Source: Rhea pennata (taxonomy: Eukaryota > Chordata > Aves > Rheiformes > Rheidae). Taken from it: a DNA stretch of 64,000 nt. The DNA lies in assembly GCF_028389875.1 (NCBI RefSeq), contig NC_084663.1, forward strand, positions 171,966,301-172,030,300. Reading direction: 5' to 3'. The position numbers were made by a program, and so were the translations under genes. The notes under the pieces were generated by a model. The model was given only the letters and a program-made list of their open reading frames with translations. It had not been told where the DNA came from and did no database searches. Below, in pieces: positions 50,682 to 62,560 of this stretch (position 1 is the first letter of the stretch; the number at the start of each line of letters is the position of its first letter).

Positions 50682-53600
50682 ACAAACTGACTTCGTCATT
50701 TGACCATGCAGAAAGTCTCAGAACAAACTCCACAAGCTAAGTTTTTCAAATTCCTTCCTGAAGGAGGAAGAAAAGAAAGAAGATAGCAGAGCCAATAGAG
50801 TACTTCCAGGAAAGAATTCGAAAATAACGCTGGAGACTAGATCCGAGGGTTAGATTGCACCCTGAAATGGCAGGCAGTCATGAGAATAACTGTTGGGCCA
50901 GATGGCCTGATACTTCTAATGGATCATCTCCCAAGCAAAGCAACTCCAATTAGATACAAGGACCACTTTTGCCATAGCTGAAATCAGTTTACAAGCATAT
51001 CAAATACTTTGGCCCAGAAATTTCTGGCAGAGTTTCTGCTTAAAACAGTTTCAGCTGTACTTACAAGGCTGACGAAACCCCTCCTAAAGAAGTTAGGGAT
51101 GGAAGGAGTCCAGTTTCCTTAATTTGAGTGTCTAACTCAGATCTAAACTCCTGGCACCTAGCAAGTCACTCCCAAGTCAGGTGAGGAAGGGAATAAGGCA
51201 ATGAACAGAAGCAGATGACTTGAGAGGCCTTCAGGGAAAGAGATTGTTTAAATTCAGGTGTCTGCCTCTCCTCATTGCCTGCCCACAGGACTTTTACCAG
51301 CTGAGCTGCAACTGAACAGCGAGCTGGCACCTGTGTCACCACCACTTCCTTCGCATGGACACTGGTGTCTGCCTGCCAGGAGGCTCGTTCCGGGAGCTAG
51401 ATGGGTGGAAAACACTGCAAACCAGGCCAACTATCCGTCCGTTTAATTCCTTCGACCAAATCACCGGAGGGTCAGACAAATACTGTTTCCACCACAAAAG
51501 GAGACAGAGGCAGCACAGGCCGAGCACAGATATTTCGCCACCACCTAGTTACCCAGCAGTAACACCAAAACACATCGTCATGGCACATACTCTAGGAGGA
51601 CAGGTCAGCCCAACACCTACTGATGCCGCTCCGTTAGTTGAATCAGTGTATTCCTTTTAAAGGTACATTATGCCTCAATGATTGACTTTTTTGCCCAACA
51701 GAGTAAAATTTATTTCCTTTAGTGTTGGGTTATTTTCTAATAGGATTCAGAGCTGAATCATCTCTTGAGATAAAGTTAAGACTTTCACATTAGTTGGTGC
51801 AAAATTTATCAGCAGGACAAAAGCCAGAAAAAAGGGGAGGGGGCAAAAAAACAGCCAAAAAAAAATAAACCCTCTCAAATCTTATGCCCTCCTAAAAGTC
51901 TCAGATGTTTTGTACCACACATGCAGAACACTGTTGAAATAGTTTCCCTTTTCAATGTAACACAGATGAGAGCTTTACAGCTCAATGTCCAACTGGAAGA
52001 TAGCACACAGTGAATTAGATCCATGCATCTTTCTTCCCATTGAAAAAAAAAAAAAACCCTAGCATTATTCATAAAAGGCTAAATTTACAATAGCTTACAG
52101 AAGTTGTATGGTATGACAGATCAAAGAATCTATTTTAAAAGTTTACTCACTACATTCCTTTAAAGATAATTTTTCACTTTGATTGACAGTACTGAAATAT
52201 GCATAGAACAGCAGCAACAATACACTAGTAAGGTTACTCATGTAGTATGTAACATGGGCTAAGTACACCTTAAATTAGCAGATACATTTCTAGTATACCA
52301 AGTCTGAGAACACATGTTGGTTTCCAATAAATTACTGAAGTTGGAAAGTTCATTTTAAAAGCAATATTTAGAGATATGTTAGTCTCATTAAGTAAAAATA
52401 AAAGTTGTGTGCACTCTGGAGAAGATTACAGTATAAAACTTTAAAGATCAAGAGTGATAGGTACAAGAAACAGCCGGAATGTATCTGGTTCTTAAAATAC
52501 AAGAAAAAATGTTTTCCAAAGCTCAGCCAAGGTCACAGTCTAATATAATTCACCCAAGTGCTTGTTAAAAACTTAAAACATTGAACAAAGTGTCTGACAA
52601 AGAAAAGGTGCTAAAAGGAAGTTCAGAGCAATGTAGGAGGGGAAAAAAAAGCACACTGAAGATGGAAATCATCAGCATCCCTCAAACTCCCTCAAACTAC
52701 AGGAGAAATACATACACAATCGAGTAAAAAAAATTAAGAAAGGATCAGGTCACAATTCAAAAAGAAAAGAACAAAAAAAGAGCAATAGTAACTCCATGAT
52801 TGACTCTAGCTGGTAACCACATAATACAGAACATAAGAAAACAAGAATCCACTCACAGTAGTCTGTAGATCCTCTCAAGCAGCATTACATTTCCCCAACA
52901 TAGAAGTTAATTATTCCTCTTAAAGTACCTGCAGGTGCTGATTCTACACAAAGTTTCAAAATAATGCTGCAGACTACAAAGATGGCAACCACACGCAAAG
53001 GAAACAACTGCGCTGTGAACTCAGCTAGAAGCCATTCACGCACATTGCTCTGTTGTGTGAAGACAGACTTTAAGCATCTCTGAGAAATCTGAATATATAA
53101 TTAACATAAATAAAGCAACAACAACAGGAAAGAAATTTGCAGAACCCAGCTGGTTTTGAGAGAGATAATTTTTTTGAGGTTAAAAAAAAAAAAATCAAAG
53201 ACTTATTCTCAAGCAAAACCAGTCACTTTTCTCTTGCCCATCCCCCAAATATAACACTGATACCCTTCCAGGGGTCTGAGAGGAAGAGGACAAGGTAGAA
53301 AAAAAAAATGCTTAACCAGATTTTTAAAAAAATTACTACTCTCACCCCCCCCCCCAAAAAAATGCTGTCTCTAGTATCTCACTGTTACATGACAGTTTGT
53401 CAAAGCACTTTTAGTCTGCAGCCAGTGAGAACATCAGTTCTAGGATTTACATTCCCATAGTATTTACTTAACACTATGTATACTTCTGTATCAATTCATG
53501 TTTAATATATTATTTGGATACACTTATTCTATACAAGGGCTCGCTGCCATGAATCTGCATACAATAATGAAATATTGATGCATCTGCTTAATGGAGGCTT

Positions 53601-56600
53601 AAATATATCCCGTATGCAGACATTAAGAAGGCAGCCAAGACTCCAGCAGCAGTGCTGTAAGAAGTTCTCCAGAAACCAGCCCACCCAGGTTTTATGACTT
53701 GATACAATTACTCAGTATTAGCTATGGTTTAGGCAACACAATATATGGATTTTGCCTTCTCATCTAAACAGTTTTCCTTTTAAAAACATCCAGTGCATTG
53801 ACTGTCTGGCTGCACACCATCTGAGAATAAGTTATTTAGAATCAAGAAAAACCTTTTCATAAGGGTTAGTGCGACTGAAATAAATATGCCAAACATGAGC
53901 CTGGACCAGCTTCTACATCCACAATACGTTTCGCTCATCTGTCATACCAGACTGCATGCATTAGATTCATGCTTGGGGGAAGAACAAAACAAAATAATCA
54001 CTGAGGTAAGATCTTTATGCAAATGTAGGAAAAACATTTCTGCTAGATCTCTTGCTACATTTTCAGAAGCCATAAAAATATACAGTAGAAATGCAGACTT
54101 CAAACTATTTCAACAAATAGAAACATTTGGTGACCACATGTCAGAGACCTTTCATTGGATTTGAGTGCTGTACTATTTGTCCAAACCAAAAAAATTTTAG
54201 TAAGTAGCCCTGGCTCTCAAGCTTTATCTTCAAGTGACACCTCCTACTAGAACACTCTGCAAATTTGCTTTTTGGGTTGTATGGGCAGAGGTTTTTTTGT
54301 TTGGTTTTTAAGAGGAAAAAATAATTTTTGCCAACATCCCAAACATACCAAATACTTTTAGATCACAAAGGAAGGTAACTCTGAAAAGCATACAGTGTGC
54401 AATAGTTCAATAATAAAGCAGTCAGCACATGCACAAGAGCATTCTGACAAATTAGCTGTTTTACTATACGTCCGTTTAAGGACCGTGACAAAAGAAGAAC
54501 AGCAGAGGTTCCTTAGCTGCTGGTGGGCTCCCATCCTCTTATGCAGTCTAGCAAAAAGATAAAAACCTTATCTTACTATGGAAACCCTAGCTGCTCCTAG
54601 CTGCTCCCTCAACACTCTAGTACTAAGATAGGAGAGACTTCTGTAACACTGCAACATTCCTACATGAGAAACAACGCCAGGACTAAAGATATCTTGGGTA
54701 TCTTGCTTGTAATTCTAAGACTGAACTTCCCCATGATGGTATCGTTAAGACAAATTAGTAGTTTTCACAATACATTAGTAACTGTAACTCTAGATCAGTT
54801 CATTAATAGAAGAAATTCAGCCTGTGAGAATCCCTGTGACAGTTTGCAACAACAAGTTACTTGGCCTAACACCCATTTTTCACCTCAGTAGCTTTGCCAA
54901 AGTTGCTCTTTGCTTTCCTACAGCCATACTGCTCCACTCTGACAATTCATTCAAGCACACGCTCACTTCCCACTCTCCCTCAGACAGGATTTGTACATAT
55001 TAGTGCACACTAGACTCAACTACTTTCAGAGAAAGGGCAGGGGGGGAGCGTTATTTGCCTCAGGGCCCTCTAACTAAAGATTTACAGACATCACAGGTCA
55101 GGTTTCAAGTTGCTTTAGCAAACAATTTCAAGTCATAGACGTTTACCTGAAGATTAGAGTTCATTTAAAACACAGAACACAAATCACAAGTTGAGTGGTT
55201 TGACAAGAAAGTAGCACATGTACTTTTTGTTCCCTTTTTAACTTTTAGAGGATCAGCCTCTAAAAATGGTAGTTTTGGGGGGGAGGAGTAGAGAAGGGAG
55301 GTATAATATGTCACCTTTGTTTACAAGAACAATTTTTTGGGTGGACTGCATAGAGGAAGAGGTAGATGGCTCTCCTGCATCTTGAAACAACACCGCAGGA
55401 AAACAGACCTAGCAATTTGGAATATTTAATAGCTGAGGGAAGTACACTTGGGTTTTGAGGGATAGCTTTTGGCTTTCTTAAGTTATAATATGGAACAGAA
55501 TATAATAAAAATAATTTTAAAAAACCAACTATTTCTAGCTTTGGCAAACGTTACTCTACTTTAGAAAAACTATTTTGAAGCTGTGTTACTTCAGTATTTT
55601 ATTCTAGCCTCAGCACACACCATATGCCCAGCTGCGGTGCTAAATAAAGGTTGAGCTGTACGTGATTTTAATTAGCAACGGTTCTTGCATGCACAGCTCC
55701 GAAGACTTCTGGAGTCTCAGATACAAGAATCTAACAACACTAATCAATGCCAGGCTCTGAGTTAGGAAACGACGAGCACAGGAACTCCTGAGAAGTTTTG
55801 CCCAGAAAAACGACTGTTCTTTTTCTCCAAAATAAACAGATATGTTAGACAGTCAACTCTCCAACAGTGACCAACCATCTCTAACTAGAATTTTTAATAT
55901 TGAGACAAGCAAAAACATCCTTCCTCTTTTCCCCCTGTTTCACCACAGGGCACAAAACCCACTTTACAATGTAAAGAATGTTTCAATTACAGTCTCCCAC
56001 CCCTTGTAGAGACCAGAGTCCTCCTTCTCTGCATGATAATAAAATGTCCGAACATGAATTTGAACTAAACCTCAAGTCTTTCATTAACTAAGACTAGATA
56101 CAATGTTTTATTATTATTATTATATTTAACTAAGGCCCTTTTTTTGCCTAGCATAAAGCCTATGGACAAACGTCACTGCTCCCACACCAGTGGCTGTGGC
56201 ACAACATGGGGAAGGAACATGGGACGTTCCAGCTGGGAACAAGCAGAACAGGGACCTGACCAGGTCTCTCCTGCCTCCGCAACAAGGGCTCTGATCACAG
56301 TTACTAGGGGGTTTCTATATGAGCAGTGGTATTTTCTCTCCCTCACCTGAAGCTTCAAAAGCTTTCTGCAGATCTGTTCTCATTTTTCTCCTCTCAGACA
56401 TGAGAAATACAGTTACCCAATCCCATTACAAGAAGTTCCTTAACTTCAGCATCTGAGCTCATGTTTTCTTAAGTTTTTTAATCCCAATCTCTAAAAAGCT
56501 CTGTACTGAAATAATGAAATATTTGTTAATGCACATTTCATTAGCAAAGGGAAATATCAACAGTTTAAATATATATTTAAAACAGCTACGGAAATATCTA

Positions 56601-57962
56601 TACATACACACACACACTATCTAGTGTTTGCATGCATTCATCTTCCTCTGTTAGGTGGAAGTGGCACATAAAATCCTACCAAAACATAAACAGAAGTCAG
56701 AAATAGTGGCTCATCTCCAGAAATAACTGTTCAGCAGGACTCTCATTTTAGATTTTGCTCTCAACTACTGTTTTACCAGGATTTACAAAACCTTGGAATA
56801 TGTCTCATCTAAGAAAATGTTTATTCCTCTCATGAGACATTGTAAGTGGTTGGTCTTGACTTTTTTTAGCTGCATTTAAAGAGTAGAGAAATACAAAGTA
56901 CTCAGAAATGCAAATCTTGTTTCATACAGGAATATTTACCTTTTCCTTCAACATTACAGAATTCTGAACATCCTGTTTATCAATGCCTTTGGGGTTTTTA
57001 AGTTATTCTATCTAAAATAAGAAGTTTATCCATAGGGTAAGTTTGAAAATTACTTTAAAATGAGCTAACCCTCCCCATTTCAGAATGAAAGTATAACCAC
57101 ACAAATTAGAAGGGACACAGAGGAAGCCAAACATGCTGTTTTTCCACTATACAAGAAACAGTGCACACTTTACACTTACATAAGTTTAATGCAATTGCTC
57201 CCATGTGCTACTGGCAGGCAGAGAAGTTCTTTTGTTTGAACAGTACAGCCAGCATCAAACGGGGAGTCTGGGGGAGGACCCTTAAAAAAGGGATTTTTCA
57301 AATAGGTAAGGTAAAGCCATCTAACATAAGCTTTGCCAACTTTTAAAAAAGAAAGTTAGGAAAGTGTATGAGAGAGAAGAGTGCTTTAGTTACCTAAACA
57401 GTGGATAGCACTTACAAATTTGACACTTGTGGAAATCATTCCCGATTCCCTTACCTGTGGGACCCTTGGCTCAACACTCACAGCCTTTCCTGGACAGACT
57501 TTAAGCACTAGATGTCATCATTTTCCAGAGGAAACAAAGAAGCCCGAACTCAGGTCTTGACAAGTTTGCAGAGGGGAACTTTCTTCCAATATTTACTCTT
57601 AATACCATTTACTGGAAGAGCACTTCGGACAACGTAAGGTTCCTCACCAACTGAACAGTCGCATGCACGCAGAAGTTTATTTAGCTGTTAAAATACTTAT
57701 AACCCGCAAGACTATAGCTCACGTTTAAAAGCACACAGTGACAGAAAACGAGGCTTGCAGTAACGCTGGTGTTTCTGAAGACACCTTGCGTGTCGCTGGC
57801 CTCGCTTCTCCAGCCACGCCGCACGACCCGCCCCGGCGAGGCGCTCAGGTACGTCTGCCCGCGGGCTCCGCCGCGGCACGAGCCCGCTGCCGGGGGGCTT
57901 TCGGTACGGACTAGAGAAATAAAGATACTGCTGTGTCAAGCAACGCACAGCTGCCCACTGAT

Positions 57963-58012
57963 TAAAAAAAAAAAAAAAAAGAAAGAAAGAAGAAAAAAAA
58001 AAGGAAAGGAGG
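57963..58012. repeat. A-rich/GA-rich purine tract
   Basis: About 50 nt of almost uninterrupted purine (A16 followed by GAAA and GGA units) just inside intron 1. Confidence 0.9.
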
Positions 58013-58175
58013 AAGACTACTGTCGTTTTAGGTTACTCTGTTTCCTAGAGACTCAGAGAGGAAAAAAGCATCTTTAACAGCCCGTCGCAGAGCGGGTGCT
58101 GAAGGAGTGATTTAGAGGAGGGTAAGAAATCACAAGCCTTAATCAGAGTCACGCAGCCTTATCATCCCTTAATTC

Positions 58176-58196
58176 GGGGGGGGGGGGGGGGGGGGG
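58176..58196. repeat. Poly(G) tract, 21 nt
   Basis: G21 run on the plus strand (C21 in the LMO7 transcript), about 210 nt inside intron 1 at the edge of the CpG island. Confidence 0.95.
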
Positions 58197-58407
58197 AAGA
58201 CACTAAAAACGTGCACTTCTGCGAGCTTTCACGACACCTTCCCAAAGCGGCCGCCCGCAGCCGCTCGCGAAGCGAGCCAAGTTTGGGAGCTGCCCCCCTC
58301 CCACCCCCGCGGCGGGGCAGGCTGAGGAGGAGGAAGGGTGGGGGGGGATGAAGGGCGGCGGGGCGCCGCGGAGCCCCCCGAGGCGGGGGAAGGGGCAGCG
58401 GCCTCAC

Positions 58408-58476
58408 CTCGACCCAGCGCCGGGCTTCGGCGAAGGCCGCCTCGCAGCGGCGCTCGCCCTCCGCGGCCCCCTCCAT
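58408..58476 (-). CDS. LMO7: LMO7 coding exon 1 (N-terminus)
   Basis: First coding exon of LIM domain only 7, an actin- and junction-associated scaffold. Known LMO7 proteins carry CH, PDZ and LIM domains, act at adherens junctions and bind emerin. The exon encodes 23 residues, beginning M-E-G-A-A-E-G-E and ending E-A-R-R-W-V-E, which is the start of the first CH-domain helix. The ATG sits in a strong context (GCCATGG) and the exon ends at a GTGAGG donor, so it joins exon 2 in phase 0 to read W-V-E-T-V-T-G-K. An in-frame upstream ATG at 58578-58576 would add 34 Gly/Arg/Pro/Ala-rich residues. It has a weak context (T at -3, A at +4) and probably lies upstream of the transcription start, so I chose the 58476 start. 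The paralogue LIMCH1 has a similar N-terminus, but the downstream exons and the UCHL3 neighbour favour LMO7. Confidence 0.88.
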
Positions 58477-58566
58477 GGCGGGCGGGCGGCCCGCGGCGGC
58501 CCCTTCTCCTCCTCCTCCTCTTCCTCGTCGCCCTCGTCCTCCTCGGCCGGGCTGAGGCGCGGGCAG
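58477..58566 (-). other. LMO7: LMO7 5' UTR with purine-rich GAG repeat
   Basis: Predicted leader of LMO7. On the minus strand about 58545-58503 is a GAG/GAC-rich purine tract, followed by a GC-rich CCGCCGCGGGCC segment that leads to the ATG. The start is inferred from the TTAAAA motif. Confidence 0.5.
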
Positions 58567-58590
58567 CGCCGCTGTCATTCAGCCGCCTCC

Positions 58591-58613
58591 TTTTAACGCC
58601 GCGGCCCCGCCCC
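58591..58613 (-). promoter_or_regulatory. LMO7: Candidate LMO7 core promoter: GC box plus TTAAAA
   Basis: On the minus strand a perfect GC box (GGGGCGGGGCC, 58613-58603) is followed 6 nt later by a TATA-like TTAAAA (58596-58591). Usual TATA spacing would put the transcription start near 58566, giving a 5' UTR of about 90 nt. This would exclude the upstream in-frame ATG at 58578. This is inference from motifs; CpG-island promoters often start at several dispersed sites. Confidence 0.5.
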
Positions 58614-58718
58614 GCGCCGCTCCCCTTTCCCGCCGGAGCGCGGAGCGCGGGCCGCGGCGGCCGCAGGAATCCGGGAGGCCGCCGCCGGGCTCCGCCCGCA
58701 GCAGCGCACGGGGCTCCG

Positions 58719-58760
58719 CGCCGGGCCGGGCCGCGCCGGGCCGCGCCGGGCCGCGCCGGC
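58719..58760. repeat. Tandem CCGCGCCGGG decamer repeat
   Basis: About three consecutive copies of CCGCGCCGGG (58731-58760), preceded by a related partial unit, in the upstream promoter. It is likely unstable and hard to sequence. Confidence 0.8.
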
Positions 58761-59519
58761 GGCAGGTGGCTGCGCCTCCCCCCGCGCGCGAAGTGCAGCT
58801 CCCTCGCTGCTGAGCGTCCCCAAACTCCTCCACCCCCCCCTCTTTTTTTTTTTTTTTTTTAATATTAAATTCAAGTTGGTTTTTTTTATTCCTACTTGCA
58901 TTTTTTTTAATTAATCTTCTTTCCATAAAAAACTTCTGCATCAGCGAAATGCAGTTGCCCCACCTGCATCTTCTGCTTTTAGGGGCTGTGGCAGAGCCCG
59001 GCCTAAGTTTGAGAAAATGTAATTTAAATTTTGTACTCTAATTAGCTTTTCTTGACCCGTTCACTTGGGAGCACGTGTTATTTCTGCTCTGGAGACAACC
59101 TGTGCAGAATGGGAATGAACACCTTAGACTGACTTGATCTCTTCGCCATCAGCTCCTGTAGTAGCTAGAGATCTGTTTTACTTTGCGGACGAATGAAACA
59201 CCCATGGTTCGGGCTGGAATAAGTCTCACAGGATGTCTTTGATTTGTATTAAAGTTGTAAGTGCACAGAAATCATGCAGTTAGCTCCTCATGGTGGTGTG
59301 ATTTGAGATCTCAGTGCTGCAGAGCAGCGATGAATGAAACGACAATGAAAGTTACTCTGGAAAGGATCTTTCCTCACTCCTCTTTCCTGCCCCAAGCCGC
59401 ATCAGCCAGAAGACCAAATACAAACCAACATACATTTCTTTTTAGTGAAATGTGTGAACAAAGCAATCCTCTCAATATTTAGCATTTGTGACTACAAAAG
59501 TTTTTTTTATTATTTTTTT

Positions 59520-59720
59520 TTTTAATGGGGGCCATGTGCTGCTTGCTGCTGGCTGACATCAATTTGCATTAGTTGTCATTGCCAGATGTTTGTTTTGGAG
59601 AGCTAGTGCAGCACTTCCCATTAAGGCCTGCCTTTTCACCTAATATTAATTATGATGCTCAGCCATAAAACAGGAGAAAAGGGCAGTAATAATCGTGAAC
59701 ATTACACAAATTAATTTATT
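59520..59720. promoter_or_regulatory. Candidate non-coding regulatory element upstream of LMO7
   Basis: Low-repeat sequence about 1 kb upstream of the LMO7 start. It contains the octamer ATTTGCAT (59562-59569), an E-box CAGATG nearby, and clustered ATTAAT/TAATTAT homeodomain-like cores around 59640-59660. Such clustering is typical of conserved vertebrate enhancers, but conservation has not been shown. Confidence 0.35.
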
Positions 59721-60584
59721 TGAAAATAAATTTCTATGAAACAGAAAAGAGTTCATGTTTAGGAAAATAGTTTCCAAGTTCTCACACTTACTTCTGGTTG
59801 TTTTATGTCACTTCAAGGCAAATCAGCTTACTTTCCTTATGATTAAAGTGTTTAATTTTTTAGATCAAGTACCTCAGTAATTTTCAGAAAGTCCTCCTTT
59901 TAGTAAGTGGTGTGGACCACAGCAGCTTTCAGGTAGAAGTCATTTGCTGAGTAAAGACACCGAGTTCCAACATACACATTTTTCCCTCACAGTGAATTTT
60001 AAGTCAATAGTTTTCCTGTCTTAGCCGAAACAACCAAGACGGTTTAATATTCCTTTGCACTGAGAAGATAAGTCATCAGACTTGTAGATCAAAAAAAGAT
60101 TGCATAATTCAGGCATGACTGCTAATTATCGGTGACAAGAGTAGCAAGCATTAATTTACTCTGCAAAACAGAGCCTTTCTATGCACGTGCTCCCAGGGCT
60201 AAGTCAAGCAATAGTTTATGTCATATTCTTTTCAAAAAGAGTTTCAAAAATATTTGATGCAATAATATTTTCCATCTGGGAATTTTCTTCCCTTCTTAAG
60301 AGAAGACTACTTACTTTCTAAGTGTGGGCTGTAAGTGTATTTATTTTCTAAATGTGACATACCAATGACAGAAACCTTTTTTTTTTTCTCTTTCTCATCT
60401 TGTTTTAAACATGCAGCCATGATTAAAAGGAAAATGCATTAATCTGGCTCTTAAATCTTTATCATTTCCCAACAAAATGTTTCTAATACTACGGGAAGAT
60501 TTATGCCGATGTATTTAAAAGACTTCGAACAATCCTGAGCAGTTAATAGTACACCAGCTCCATTCAGCTAAATTATGTAAGCGC

Positions 60585-60910
60585 CGAACACGCATCATCA
60601 CTTCCCTCCCACGTGCACCGTTTCCGTAACATAACGCGTACGGCCAGCCCGAACTGCAGGAGCCGAAGAGGGATTTCCTGGCAGCCCCTAGCGCTGAATG
60701 CCCGGAGCCAAGGCAGGCTGCGCGCAGAGGCGGTCAGGCTCTGCCAGGGCCCCCCGAGTTCGGAAATGCCGCGTTACTTCCTCCACGCGGCTTGAGCTAA
60801 TAGCAGCGGCTGGACAGACAACGCCACGTCCACACTGGCATCGCAGCGTAGAGAAAGGTTTGGCTAAGCTCCTCCGCGCCAGTTCAGATCCTTGCGTGCC
60901 GTGCTCTTGG
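60585..60910. promoter_or_regulatory. Moderately CpG-rich patch upstream of LMO7
   Basis: CpG frequency rises above the local background, for example TAACGCGTACGGCC near 60635 and GCTGCGCGCAGAGGCG near 60718. It could be a distal alternative LMO7 promoter or an enhancer. The long frames on both strands follow from GC content and look non-coding. Confidence 0.35.
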
Positions 60911-62560
60911 TGTCCGAGTTCGCAACGGTTTTTCAATACCAAAGATACTGCAGCATTTTGCAGATCCCTTGAGTACCTGCAGATCTCAAGACTTGCCAGT
61001 ACGTGTGTGAAAGCATGGTACGATGAGCACTGGAAAGCCACCACACTGCATGTATTAGCTGAAGCCTTATTCCCGCAGTGCACTCTGTCAAAGATTTCAA
61101 CCTAACAAGGAACTGTGCAGTAAGCAGATTCAAGTCAGCATAAAACCTGACACATGGTCCTTCCTTAATCTTAACGGTGATCTCAATCTTCTGAGAACCT
61201 GTGCCATCCTATACTATAATCTAGAAATTAACACTGAAAGTAAAACAAAATAGAAGGAAATCTTACCTTCAAAAACTGTTTTGAAGACTGTTTAAGGAGT
61301 ATTGCACACAACTGTCATCTTTCCAAATACTAAGTATTCTTATTTATAATCTTACTTAAGGTTTAAGATATATTCTTCCAGTGTGACCAACAAAAATCCT
61401 ACCTCAACTTCACTGCTCTAACCTGTTACAATAACTGATCAAAGTTCTAGTTATGAAGTTATTTGCAGTATGCAATAAACATTTACACCAAAAACGCAGC
61501 CCCCACACTTAGCACCTGAAAGTGCAGACATCTTCTGAACATTGATAGCTGTACACAGTGTATTTCTCTACATTAGGCAACTGATGTAGTTAAATGGTTT
61601 TGAATCATACTTCCCCTTCCCCCACCCTCCTTACCCTAAAAGCACCTTATCTTTATCACCTATGGCTCAGGTTCCTAATTATAATCCTTTGCATAATCTT
61701 TAACACAAAAGATACAATATCCCAATTATATTATGGCAACTTTTATTTGACTTTGGTAATAACAGGAAAACAATGCAGTTGCTCTGTTTAATAAAGCCTT
61801 TTTTATTATTTAAAAAAGAAGTTTGAGCTTTACTAGTGAACATGGAAATGTAAAGCAAGTTTTCTGTAGCACAGGTTTTCTGAATTTTCTTGAGGTAAAT
61901 AAAATGCTGAAAATAGAAGCTCGGTGTTCTTCTCCCCCCCTCACTTTTTCTAACCATCTCACTTATGGAAAAACAGACTGTTGTCAGAGGACTCTCAAGG
62001 TGACATTTTCACACAGACACTCTCTGACTTTTTCTTTAAAGCGCAAAAGATGTTCTGAAGTGAACAAACAGCCTCCTAGTCCTGTTTCTTTTCTACAAAG
62101 AAGGAAAACACTGCCAGATTGCTTCTAGCATAATCCCATTCATTTTACCTGTAATGACAATTGATAGAGAGTGAAAGCACAGTCTGGGACAGCAAGGGAT
62201 CAGTTTCTTTTGCCAACAGTCTTGACTAGAAGCCAACCTGAATCATTTCCCTTCAAAGCAACAGGTCAAGGAACAACTCTGGAATCTCAGAAAAAACCCT
62301 TCAAGAATGATAAACCGTAAGGTTGCTTAGCCCTCAAAATCATTGCTAAAGCCAAGTATAAAAATTGGTCAGTGGTACCTAAAGATCCAGTGTGACAAGT
62401 GAAGGGGAAGGCGTAGAGGAAGGGTATCTCACAGCATTCAGTAATAGCACCTGACAAATTTACAATAGCTATTCCTAAAGGAAAAAAAGCACGACCACCA
62501 TAGCTATCAAGATCTATATGATTTTTTTTTGTCCTATTGCATGGACTTCATTAAAACAAT

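Larger units (their letters stand above)
23242..58407 (-). other. LMO7: LMO7 intron 1
   Basis: A 35.2 kb first intron, mostly unique AT-rich sequence. Recognisable contents are the CR1 copy (50283-50681), a CpG-rich patch (30440-30780) and poly(A/T) tracts. (GA)n tracts adjoin poly(A) at 24403, 35208 and 40440. Short tandem duplications lie at 38098 and 41215. At the promoter end there is a G21 run and a weak CpG shoulder. Stretches not listed separately hold nothing I can identify. No alternative LMO7 exon could be demonstrated. Confidence 0.75.
57780..58810. promoter_or_regulatory. LMO7: CpG island at the LMO7 promoter
   Basis: The only strongly CpG-rich block in the window. It is dense from about 58230 to 58800, with a weaker shoulder at 57790-57910. 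It covers LMO7 exon 1, the 5' UTR and the proximal promoter, as expected for a broadly expressed vertebrate gene. It contains a GC box, a TTAAAA motif, a C/G-rich decamer repeat and a G21 run at its downstream edge. Confidence 0.85.

Noticed and set aside
51258..51660. 101-codon plus-strand frame next to an overlapping 62-codon frame
   Set aside because: No recognisable domain, no splice-site or promoter context, and overlapping frames on both strands. It is most likely a chance frame in a GC-richer intron stretch.
58338..58862. 174-codon plus-strand frame antisense to LMO7 exon 1
   Set aside because: Arg/Ala/Pro-rich translation of a CpG island. It is a shadow of the promoter and exon 1.
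59261..59482. 73-codon frame upstream of LMO7
   Set aside because: No signal for an exon and no recognised family.
60688..61105. Frames of 131 and 135 codons overlapping on opposite strands
   Set aside because: Mutually overlapping, no homology that I recognise, no splice context. Best explained by local GC content.
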